Shown here in pieces: positions 10,326-18,694 of a stretch of 59,507 bases of DNA. A program made the position numbers and the translations under genes. Origin of the DNA: Acaryochloridaceae cyanobacterium SU_2_1 (lineage in GTDB: Bacteria > Cyanobacteriota > Cyanobacteriia > Thermosynechococcales > Thermosynechococcaceae). The stretch spans positions 1 to 59,507 of the forward strand of contig JAAUUW010000002.1 of the NCBI GenBank assembly GCA_012030735.1. The letters are read 5' to 3'. The stretch's first letter is position 1. Each line of letters starts with the position of its first letter. The notes under the pieces are model-generated. The model did not search any database, was not told where the DNA came from, and saw only the letters and a list, made by a program, of their open reading frames with translations.

Positions 10326-11278
10326 ATGCTTTATCGAGAACTTGGAACGACTGGCCTACAGGTCTCTGCCATCGGTATGGGTACCTGGAACATTGGCAAC
10401 CAATGGGGCCAGATTGACGAAACCACTGCCCTAGCCACTATCCGCAGTGCCTTTGACAGCGGCGTCAATATTTTCGACACGGCAGAATCCTACGGCATCC
10501 CGTCAGGATTGTCTGAAGAACGGCTCGGGAAGGCACTGGTGGGGATTCGCGATCGCACCCATCTCGTCACCAAAATTGGCCGCTGGGGCCGCCGCACCGG
10601 CCAAACCGTTCCCATGACCACAGTGGATATGATTCGCCTATGTACCCATGCTTCGCTCTACCGCCTCCAAACCGACTACATTGACGTGCTGCTCTGTCAT
10701 GAAGGCAAAATCGAAGACCCGAGCATTTATCTAGCCGGCTTTGAACAGCTCAAGGCAGCGGGCACGATTCGCGCCTACGGCATCTCTACCGATCACCTTG
10801 ATGTCCTCAAACGGTTTAACGCCGACCAGACCTGCAGCGTGGTTGAAGTAGACTATTCACTGCTCAGCCGTAATCCTGAACAAGAGTTTCTGCCCTATTG
10901 CCAAGAACATGGCATTGGCGTGCTAGTACGCGGCCCCCTCCATAAGGGGTTGCTCTCAGGTCAATATTCTACTGAGACTCGGTTTACCGATGCAGTGCGG
11001 TCGGAATGGTACGAGAGCGATCGCAGTCATGAAAACTAAACCGGAAGATCGCCAAGGTTGAACAACTCAAAACCGCTCTAAAACCTGGCCCCGAAATGGT
11101 CTCCAATGCTCTACGCTTTGTGATTTCTCATCCTGTACAGCCCGTTGCCATTCCTGGCGCCAAATCGCCAGCCCAAGCTCAAGCGAACGCATCAGTAGGA
11201 GACTCACTCCTCACACCTGAAGAGCGAGAACGCCTAATTCAGTTGACCAAACTGCCCAAAATGGCGGCCATAGGATGA
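10326..11278 (+). CDS. Aldo/keto reductase, frameshifted near its C-terminus
   Basis: NADPH-dependent oxidoreductase of the aldo/keto reductase superfamily, about 317 residues after repair. The TIM-barrel tetrad is visible: Asp and Tyr in FDTAESYG (residues about 54-61), Lys in HLVTKIGRW, and His in VLLCHEG. The frame is lost in an A4 run at 11032-11035. One more A restores the link to KIAKVEQLKTAL, then the C-terminal NADP-binding segment AIPGAKSPAQ. It lies inside the glycan cluster with a strong AAGGAG site. It could reduce a sugar intermediate, but families of this type are broad and the substrate is unknown. Confidence 0.82.
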
Positions 11279-11358
11279 AAATTTTCTCATTTACCCTTCA
11301 CGTTTTCTTGAAAGACAGATCCGAATATTGAACTAACGGCCCAGGATAGAGAACTACA

Positions 11359-12476
11359 ATGCCCCACCCCAAAGTAACGCTCATTGTTGGCCCTCGGGAG
11401 CGCTTTAGCTATACCCAAGCGTCCTTAGACAGCATTTATACAGAGACCGATTATCCCTTTGATCTGGTATTTGTAGATGTCTGCTCCCCCCCACCTGTTC
11501 AGGCTTATCTCAAAGCCAAATCGCAGGAACAGGGATTCAAAATTTTAGCGGTCGATCGCTATATTTCTCCGAACCAAGCCCGGAATGTGGGCCTCCGCCA
11601 TGTGCTAGAGCAGACCGATAGCGACTACGTGGTCTTCATTGAAAACGACGTCATTGTCAAGCGGGGCTGGCTCACCAAGCTGGTGGACTGTGCCGAAGAG
11701 ACCCATGGGGCGGTTGTCGGTCCCCTGACCTGTATCGGTCATCCAGCCCATCAGGTGATTCATAATGCCGGGGGCAAGTCCTATATCAAAACAGATGTCA
11801 AAAATGGCGAACCGCGCCGCCGCATTAAGCAATCGGCTTATTTGACCGGGCGGGCTGTGGCAGATGTCCCCGAGCAGCTTCACCGGACGCTGTGTGACTA
11901 TGTTGAATTTCACTGCATGTTGGTCCGTACCGACATGTTTTCTAAAACAGGGTTGCTCGATGAAGGGATGCTGGCTACCCGAGAGCATATCGACTTCTGC
12001 TTTATGGTTACCCAGGCAGGCGGCCAAATTTATAATGAGCGCTCAGCCGTCATCACCACTGATACCGTGGGCGTAGACTCTAACAAAGCAGGACTGGAGG
12101 CTTGGTTTGGTCAGCTCCAGCGACCTGCCTTCAATGGTACGACCTCCCCTATTTTGTCCTGCGCTGGAGCGATGCCTGGGACCGAGCTAGCCTTGACCAT
12201 CTGCGACGAAAGTGGAACCTGGCTGAGGATAAATACTTCATCAAACGCTATGCCGCCTTGGGTAATCGCCGTCGAGAATTATTGATTTTGCCTCTGGTGG
12301 AGCGGCTGACCTTCGGCAAAGGCAACGCTCACCTCGAAAAATTGCTGTTCAGCTTAGAACGCAAATTCAATCAATGGGTCTATGGCCTCTATCAACGGCG
12401 GTATGCCCATGTGAACGAAGCTGCGAACCAACAAGCTGCGACCAGCCTAACTCTGTGGGCAAAGTCTAATTCATAG
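11359..12476 (+). CDS. Glycosyltransferase family 2 (GT-A), copy B, frameshifted
   Basis: Paralogue of the gene at 8729; the repaired length of about 372 residues matches that copy's 370. The N-terminus VTLIVGPRERFSYTQASLDS and the metal motif FIENDVIV align with copy A. One base is missing around 12050-12120. After the break the frame continues with LQWYDLPYFVLRWSDAWDRA, the block shared with copy A. The exact site of the shift is unclear because the bridging segment is poorly conserved. It is probably a second GT2 in the same pathway, perhaps adding a different sugar or linkage. Confidence 0.78.
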
Positions 12477-12542
12477 CCGCGTCAGCGCAGATGCTGCCTT
12501 TGCCTCCATTCCAGCTCTTTCCTTCGCCAGCCTTAGCCAGCC

Positions 12543-13685
12543 ATGAACAACCGTCTCGCATTTCTAAACCCTGTAGCTTCCACCCGCGTTATTCTGGTCC
12601 GCCATGGTCGCAGTACCTATAACGAGCAGGGTCGCTACCAAGGCTCCAGTGATGAGGCCCTGCTCACCCCAAAAGGTCGCCAGGATGCCTTCCAAACGGG
12701 CTTAGCCCTCGGGGATCTGTCTGACGCTGCGCTTTACACCAGCCCGCTCCGGCGAGCACAACAGACAACTCAAGAAATTTTGGCGGCGCTCCAGTCTGAT
12801 CTCCCTTGTCCTATTCCGGTTTGCCCACATCCCGATCTCAAGGAGATTGACTTGCCACAGTGGGCCGGGCGCCCTTACACAGAGGTTCGAGAAACCTTAG
12901 CCGATCAGTATCGCTGTTGGATTGAACATCCCCATGAATTTGAGATGGAAAGGCGACACCCCGTTCGGGATCTCTATGCCCAAGCCCAACGCTTCTGGCA
13001 GGAGGTTCTACCCCGCCACAGAGGCAAAACCCTTGTGGTGGTCAGCCACGGCGGTACCATTCGTGCCTTGCTCAGCACTGCCTTAGGAATTGACTGTCGC
13101 TATTTCCATTCGCTACAGCAATCGAACGGTGGCATCAGTCAGCTCAGCTTCCAGTCAGGGCGGGCTAATTTGGAAATCATGAACGACACTCGCCACCTCG
13201 GAGAAACCTTGCCCAAGCTGAAAGCTGGCAAGCAAGGCGTCCGTTTGCTTTTAGTCCCCGACGATTCCCCTAACCTTCAGGCATTGCAGGCCCAGCTCGA
13301 CGGTATGGAAATTGGCTTTAGTGTCAGTAATGGTGAGCCGGCTCATGGGATCGCACAACGACTGCTAACGCGACATCCACTAACGGTACAGCTTCAGAGC
13401 GATCGCACCGATCTATCGCACCTCTGGCTGAGAATACTCAACAGTCGTCAACACTCAAGCCAACGCGATGACGGCATTGTGACAGGCTTAGTCATCGCCC
13501 AGCCCACTGTCGTGCAAGACATGCTGAACCATGTGATTGGCGGTCAACCTGGAATGCTCGCGTTGACTGCGGGGGGAATCAATGTTGTTCACTATGCCCA
13601 GACTCAAACCTTACCGATTTTGCAAGCACTGAATTTTGCTAAGTCGGCTGATTCAAGAGGAGGTTTAATTCCATGCGCGTCTTAG
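12543..13685 (+). CDS. Histidine phosphatase (phosphoglycerate-mutase fold) with a degenerate second domain
   Basis: A 380-residue protein. The first domain has the phosphohistidine motif VRHGRSTYNEQGRYQG near residues 19-34 and the second catalytic histidine in VVVSHGGTIRALL. The C-terminal 150 residues look like a second, degenerate domain without the RHG motif. Cyanobacterial relatives act as phosphoserine or sugar phosphatases, but the substrate here is unknown. Its 3' end overlaps the next gene by 13 bases and carries that gene's strong ribosome site, so the two are probably translationally coupled. This argues for a role in sugar-nucleotide supply, but that is inference. Confidence 0.8.
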   Translation: MNNRLAFLNPVASTRVILVRHGRSTYNEQGRYQGSSDEALLTPKGRQDAFQTGLALGDLSDAALYTSPLRRAQQTTQEILAALQSDLPCPIPVCPHPDLKEIDLPQWAGRPYTEVRETLADQYRCWIEHPHEFEMERRHPVRDLYAQAQRFWQEVLPRHRGKTLVVVSHGGTIRALLSTALGIDCRYFHSLQQSNGGISQLSFQSGRANLEIMNDTRHLGETLPKLKAGKQGVRLLLVPDDSPNLQALQAQLDGMEIGFSVSNGEPAHGIAQRLLTRHPLTVQLQSDRTDLSHLWLRILNSRQHSSQRDDGIVTGLVIAQPTVVQDMLNHVIGGQPGMLALTAGGINVVHYAQTQTLPILQALNFAKSADSRGGLIPCAS

Positions 13686-14701
13686 TCACTGGTGCGGCCG
13701 GATTTATTGGCTATCACCTCAGCCACCGACTCCTCCAGGAGGGGATAGACGTTTACGGCATTGACAATCTAAATGACTACTACGATGTCCGGCTCAAAAA
13801 GGCCCGCTTGGCAACGCTTCAGCCCCATGATAATTTTGAGTTTCAGAGGCTGGAGCTGAGCGATGGCCCTGCCACTACGGCTCTTTTTCAGACTCAATCC
13901 TTTGACTGCGTTGTCCATCTCGCCGCCCAAGCCGGTGTTCGTTATTCCCTCGATAACCCCCATGCCTACGTCGATAGCAATCTTGTGGGGTTCATGAATA
14001 TCTTGGAGGGCTGTCGCCAGCAACAGATCGCTCACTTGGTTTTTGCCTCCTCTAGTTCAGTCTACGGAGCTAATCAAAAAGTCCCGTTCTCGGTCGAAGA
14101 TAACGTGGATCATCCGGTTTCGCTCTATGCCGCCACCAAGAAAGCCAATGAGTTAATGGCCCATTCCTATAGCCATCTCTATGATTTACCCATCACGGGG
14201 CTGCGGTTCTTTACGGTGTATGGCCCTTGGGGACGGCCCGATATGGCCTATTACAAATTTGTGGATGCGATCGCACATAACCAGCCCATCAATATCTACA
14301 ACCATGGCAACATGGAACGCGATCTGACCTACATTGACGACGTTGTGGAAGGGATTGTGCGAGTCATGCACCGTCCACCGGTGGCGGAGAAGGCCCCCTA
14401 CAAGATCTACAACATTGGGAACCAAACGCCTGTCAATTTGCTGCGCTTCATTGCAACCATTGAGGCTGAGTTAGGCCAAATTGCTCAAAAGAATTGGCTC
14501 CCCATGCAGCCCGGAGATGTGCCCACCACCTATGCAGACGTGACCGAACTGATGAACGACACTGGTTTTCAGCCCCAGACTTCAATTGAGGAGGGCATTC
14601 ATACCTTTGTGCAATGGTACCGTACCTATCACGGGCTGGCCCTGCACTCGCTTGATGACCACAGGCCAGTCGAAAACTATCTTTGGCACCGTTGTGCATA
14701 A
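13673..14701 (+). CDS. UDP-glucuronate 4-epimerase (extended SDR)
   Basis: A 342-residue NAD-dependent epimerase that interconverts UDP-glucuronate and UDP-galacturonate. It has the nucleotide motif GAAGFIG (residues 7-13), the DNLNDYYD region typical of uronate epimerases, a serine-rich active-site strand ASSSSVYG, and the catalytic YAATK (Tyr about 152, Lys about 156). The ATG follows an AGAGGAGG site inside the previous gene. With Ugd at 287 it completes a two-step route from UDP-Glc to UDP-GalA, so the encoded glycan is probably acidic. Confidence 0.88.
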   Translation: MRVLVTGAAGFIGYHLSHRLLQEGIDVYGIDNLNDYYDVRLKKARLATLQPHDNFEFQRLELSDGPATTALFQTQSFDCVVHLAAQAGVRYSLDNPHAYVDSNLVGFMNILEGCRQQQIAHLVFASSSSVYGANQKVPFSVEDNVDHPVSLYAATKKANELMAHSYSHLYDLPITGLRFFTVYGPWGRPDMAYYKFVDAIAHNQPINIYNHGNMERDLTYIDDVVEGIVRVMHRPPVAEKAPYKIYNIGNQTPVNLLRFIATIEAELGQIAQKNWLPMQPGDVPTTYADVTELMNDTGFQPQTSIEEGIHTFVQWYRTYHGLALHSLDDHRPVENYLWHRCA

Positions 14702-16037
14702 GTACTTGAGTCAGAGCTTGATCGGAATCTGTCTGACGACGATGTTCATTGCCCCCCTAAAGGCACAGTCAACTCAGATATTGGATCCACCACCAAACTC
14801 CTGCGGCCTTTCTAGTTCCCCTCCGCCCATTCTGGACCAGGCGCAAGACATCCGGGATACTCGGAGTGTCGGGCCTCCAGAATGGGGAGAACTAGAAAAC
14901 CAATGCAAGATTAATGCGGTCTGGCAGCTTGCTCAAGAAATGTCAGACCTTGAACCCAGCCCAAAACCTAAGCACACCGCTCAAGATGCCGCAGACTTTC
15001 AACCCACCACCCAACTCAACGGCGAAGTAGTGTTTGCCTTGATTTACGCCAACGGCAACCGCCCCACCGAAGTGTCGACCCAGCCTAGCCTAGGTAGCCG
15101 TCTTCGACTAGACATAGAAACCAGCTTCACTGGAGAAGATCAACTGCGCTTCCGACTCCAGAGCACCAACCTTGCCAGACTGGATGATCTGTTTGAAACC
15201 AATATGGCCCGGCTAGCCATTCAGGGCGAAGATCAAAATCAGATAGAGCTGAACCGTTTAGATTACAGCTTTCCGATTAGCGATCGCACCGATCTCTTCA
15301 TCCCCATCGTGGGTGGCTCCATCAGCGATATTGCCGATCCTCTCAATCCCGCTTTCAGCAGCAGTGGGGAAGGGGCCCTCTCGCGTTTTGGGCAGCGCAA
15401 CCCCCTGTATCGTCAGGGTAGCGGTGCCGGCATCGGCATTAGCCATGATTTGAGCGATCGCACTAATCTCAGTGCGGGCTATCTCAGCAATGCTGAAAAT
15501 CTGTTACCCGATCAGAACACGGCTGCCTTTGCCCAGCTCACTGTAGAACCCACAGATACGACTAAACTAGGGCTGCTTTATGTCTATGCCTTCAATGGCC
15601 TGGATACCGGCACCGGCACTCAACAGGCCAACGATCCCTTTGAGGGCCAGAGCGATGCGATCTCGTCTCATTCTGTGGGCTTACAAGCAACCACTAATCT
15701 GACCTCGCAACTGGTCCTCTCGGGCTGGCTAGGCTGGACCCGTGCGATCGCCACCGATCTCAATACTCCAGACACCGATATTCTCAACGGCGCGCTCACC
15801 TTGGGCTATCTTGATCTACTCGGTGAAGGGAACCAAGCGGGCCTCATCATCGGTTATCCGCCCCAGCTGCTAAACCCAGAGGAACCCATCGCCACCTCGC
15901 TTCATCTGGAACTATTCTATAAAATCCAGATGAACAAGCAGATTACCGTAACGCCAGGGATTGTTGTCATTACCAATCCTGAGCAAAGTCAGTCTCCATT
16001 GACAATTGGCGTTATTCGCACCACCTTTCGGTTTTAG
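14694..16037 (+). CDS. OprB/SomA-type outer-membrane porin lacking an SLH domain
   Basis: I start this gene at GTG 14694, which overlaps the epimerase stop, because it yields a signal peptide (a basic start, then a hydrophobic stretch ending APLKAQ). The mature protein has beta-barrel character: alternating segments such as SRLRLDIETSFTGEDQLRFR, SAGYLSNAENL and GLLYVYAFNG, and a C-terminal aromatic residue (TFRF). Cyanobacterial porins of the iron-uptake/OprB group share these blocks, but most also have an N-terminal SLH domain, which is absent here. It may be the outer-membrane exit or uptake partner of the glycan region, or an unrelated porin. Confidence 0.75.
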   Translation: MHKYLSQSLIGICLTTMFIAPLKAQSTQILDPPPNSCGLSSSPPPILDQAQDIRDTRSVGPPEWGELENQCKINAVWQLAQEMSDLEPSPKPKHTAQDAADFQPTTQLNGEVVFALIYANGNRPTEVSTQPSLGSRLRLDIETSFTGEDQLRFRLQSTNLARLDDLFETNMARLAIQGEDQNQIELNRLDYSFPISDRTDLFIPIVGGSISDIADPLNPAFSSSGEGALSRFGQRNPLYRQGSGAGIGISHDLSDRTNLSAGYLSNAENLLPDQNTAAFAQLTVEPTDTTKLGLLYVYAFNGLDTGTGTQQANDPFEGQSDAISSHSVGLQATTNLTSQLVLSGWLGWTRAIATDLNTPDTDILNGALTLGYLDLLGEGNQAGLIIGYPPQLLNPEEPIATSLHLELFYKIQMNKQITVTPGIVVITNPEQSQSPLTIGVIRTTFRF

Positions 16038-16061
16038 CAATATATCCATGAGTAACCGGCC

Positions 16062-17510
16062 ATGACTCCATTGATGAGGGCGCAAAACCCGACTCCAAAA
16101 CGGTCACGATTCGCGCAATTCTTTAGCCAGACACGCACTCGAATTTTGATCCTGTATATATTCCTGATGTTGTCTTGCCTCGGGGCTGCAGCTCCCATAT
16201 TTCGAGCATTAATCGCCCAGGAGGTTTCCGCACGGGTTCGGGATGATTTACAAGAAGCCAAGACTGAATTCCAGACTGCCTACGACCGGTGGGAAAACGC
16301 TCCAAATCAGACTATGGGCGATCTTGAGACCTTTATTGATGAGTATCTGGCGAGCCAACTTCCCGAAGATGATAACTTCTTAATAATTGTCCTGAATCAG
16401 GAATTGTACCGTTCCAATCCATCTAGCTTACCAGAGGCCATCCAGCCTGATTCTCCTCTCGGTCAGCAGTGGCTGCGAATCACCCAATTTAGAGAGGGCG
16501 AATGGCCCTCCCCTGATCCTGAGATCCACAACATTCTTTATCAAGCAACGCCCCTGTTCTTTGAGGGAGAACAGCGCGGCGTTTTCGTTGTCGCTCACAC
16601 CACAGCAGGTGAACAAACTGAGGCAGAAGTTAGCATGTATATTTTCATCCAGGTGGGCGCTGGCGTACTCTTAGTGGCCTTTATCTTGGCTTGGTTCGGA
16701 ACAGGCCGCCTATTAAAAACCGTGCGTGAACTAGCCACAACTGCCTACAGTATTAGTGAATCGGATCTCTCTCAGCGCCTAGCGGTTCAGGGGTCTGGTG
16801 AATTGAGTGATTTAGCTCAAATCTTCAACGCCATGATGGATCGCCTCCAAAGGGCCTTTGAGAGTCAACAGCGCTTTATTAACGATACCGGTCATGAACT
16901 CCGCACCCCGATCACCATCGTGCGCGGCCACTTAGAGCTGATGGGTAATGACCCCCAAGAGCAGCAAGAAACCCTTGAGCTGGTTCTAGATGAACTCGAT
17001 CGCATGGGGCGGCTGGTGAATGACATGATCGCCCTAGCGAAGGCCGAGCGTCCTGATTTTTTACAGCTAGGAACCATTGAACTAGACGCCTTTATTCAAG
17101 AAATTTTCATGAAATCCCAAGCCCTAGCAGAGCGCAACTGGCAGCTCTCTAGTCAATGCTCAGGCTTGATGGTGGGCGATCGCCAGCGTCTCACAGGCGC
17201 GTTACTCAATCTGCTCAGAAATGCGACTCAGCATACCCAAGTCAGCGACACCATTGAACTAGGCTGCAGACGAACCCCAACACAGATCCAATTTTGGGTC
17301 AAAGACACCGGCTCCGGTATTGCCTTTGAAGATCAACAGCGAATATTTAACCGTTTTGCCCGCATTGCCAACCGCCAGTCTGACGGGTCCGGGTTGGGGC
17401 TAGCGATTGCAAAAGCCATCATCGAAGCCCATCACGGCAAAATTGAGCTGGTCAGCCAGCTAGGAATCGGTTCCACTTTTACCCTGACGCTACCTCACGC
17501 TTCACGCTAG
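16062..17510 (+). CDS. Membrane sensor histidine kinase, orphan
   Basis: A 482-residue two-component kinase. A first membrane helix is near residues 24-45 and a second near 195-215, enclosing a periplasmic sensor region of about 150 residues. A HAMP linker follows (LAQIFNAMMDRL), then the phosphorylation site in FINDTGHELRTPITI and the ATPase boxes LLNLLRNATQHT, KDTGSGI and GSGLGLAI. No response regulator gene lies next to it. It starts 24 bases after the porin stop, so it may be co-transcribed with it and could sense envelope state. Confidence 0.92.
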   Translation: MTPLMRAQNPTPKRSRFAQFFSQTRTRILILYIFLMLSCLGAAAPIFRALIAQEVSARVRDDLQEAKTEFQTAYDRWENAPNQTMGDLETFIDEYLASQLPEDDNFLIIVLNQELYRSNPSSLPEAIQPDSPLGQQWLRITQFREGEWPSPDPEIHNILYQATPLFFEGEQRGVFVVAHTTAGEQTEAEVSMYIFIQVGAGVLLVAFILAWFGTGRLLKTVRELATTAYSISESDLSQRLAVQGSGELSDLAQIFNAMMDRLQRAFESQQRFINDTGHELRTPITIVRGHLELMGNDPQEQQETLELVLDELDRMGRLVNDMIALAKAERPDFLQLGTIELDAFIQEIFMKSQALAERNWQLSSQCSGLMVGDRQRLTGALLNLLRNATQHTQVSDTIELGCRRTPTQIQFWVKDTGSGIAFEDQQRIFNRFARIANRQSDGSGLGLAIAKAIIEAHHGKIELVSQLGIGSTFTLTLPHASR

Positions 17511-17809
17511 AGCAAGCCCAATCAGGTGAAAGACTTTGGCTAGCTGTGTTTTGCCTGCCCGACCCCCAAGGAACCTCAAAATAGATTCGTGATCTCGGTC
17601 GAAACGAAGGGCACTAGTCCATAGACTGCTGCTTAGGAAAAGCTCTAAGTTGCTCTGTTCACGAAGCGTTTAGTATTTTTCTCAAATTGTCACAAATAGT
17701 GAAGGCTAGGAACAAGGAGATTAAAGTTCTCTCACACAATGTTGAAGCTAGATTCATGTCCAGCGGAGAGACTCATACTTGTAAACTTCATAACGGAAAA
17801 ATAGGTTAA
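17511..17809. promoter_or_regulatory. Intergenic region upstream of the secreted beta-solenoid gene
   Basis: About 300 bases without a gene between the kinase and the gene at 17810. The second half is AT-rich and likely contains the promoter of 17810. I can name no confident -35/-10 pair, no structured RNA and no terminator. Confidence 0.3.
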
Positions 17810-18380
17810 ATGATGTTAAAGCAGTTTTCAACGCTCACAATCGTAGCATTAACGCTTGGCAGTAGCCTTTCTTTTGCTCCCCTAGCCAAGGCAGAGGAAA
17901 TCCTCTGTCAACAAACTCTAGGAGCAATCACTGTGGACAATGTAAAGGTACCCGAGGGTAAAACTTGCACATTAAACGGGACCCGAGTAAAAGGCAACGT
18001 TGTAGTTAACCGCCTTGCCACGCTAAATACTTCAGGGGCAAAGATCAATGGCAGCATCCAAGCTGAAGGAGCTGCGTTTGTGAACGTAACCTCTAATACG
18101 ACTGTAGACGCAGACATCCAAGTGAAGCAGAGTCGTCGCACCACCATTGCGGCTACTCGTGTGAATGGCAGTGTTCAACTGGAATCTAACTCCGGTCCAA
18201 TCATCGCTAACCAAAATAGTGTTGGCAGCGATTTCCAAGTCTTTCAGAATATTGGGGGTGTCACCCTGCGTCAGAACCGAATTAACGGCAACTTGCAGTG
18301 CAAGGCCAATAATCCTCAGCCAGTAGGGGGTGGCAATATCGTGGCAGGGTCGAAAAGAAGATCAATGTGCTCGACTGTAA
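17810..18380 (+). CDS. Secreted bactofilin-like/right-handed solenoid protein with a C-terminal EDQC motif
   Basis: The protein has a signal peptide (cleavage near LAKAEE) followed by repeats of about 18-20 residues rich in V, N and G (GNVVVNRLAT, GSIQAEGAAF, ADIQVKQSRR, GSVQLESNSG). This is the look of a small beta-solenoid. A single extra A in the A4 run near 18353 breaks the frame. Without it the protein ends GSKEDQCARL with a stop at 18378-18380, about 189 residues, and the KEDQC end is common in this kind of bacterial protein. Uncorrected, the frame runs on to 18451. Cysteines near both ends may form a disulfide. The function is unknown; it is probably periplasmic or extracellular. Confidence 0.68.
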
Positions 18381-18480
18381 AGATTGCGGCACCTGCTATC
18401 AACGAGAGTCAATTCACCAGGTTAACAACTCCAATACTTGGCTCTTGCTAAAGTGGGATGCTCACGAAACATAGAACTAG

Positions 18481-18515
18481 AAAAGGTGGAGCAAGGCATT
18501 AGCTCCACCTTTTTT
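18481..18515 (+). terminator. Rho-independent terminator after the solenoid gene
   Basis: Stem AAGGTGGAGC (18483-18492) pairs perfectly with GCTCCACCTT (18502-18511) across a 9-base loop and is followed by a T-run to 18515. It lies 100 bases after the repaired stop of the upstream gene and ends transcription before dnaX. Confidence 0.85.
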
Positions 18516-18694
18516 CAAGGGCATCTCGAAAAAAAGAAAGATTTAATGCAGAACTCGCTGCATAGGCGATCGGGGCAAGAGAATAGAGACTTCACAGAGA
18601 ATAGGATGGCTGGTACAGCATGCCAATTAGAAGGCCCAGGTGGGGAGATATCCTCTAGAGTAGAAGGATACATGCTCATAGTTTGGGGTAAGTT

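Noticed and set aside
11206-11216. ACTCCTCACAC, the core motif of the small RNA Yfr1
   Set aside because: It lies inside the aldo/keto reductase reading frame (codons of SLLTP) and has no promoter or hairpin around it.
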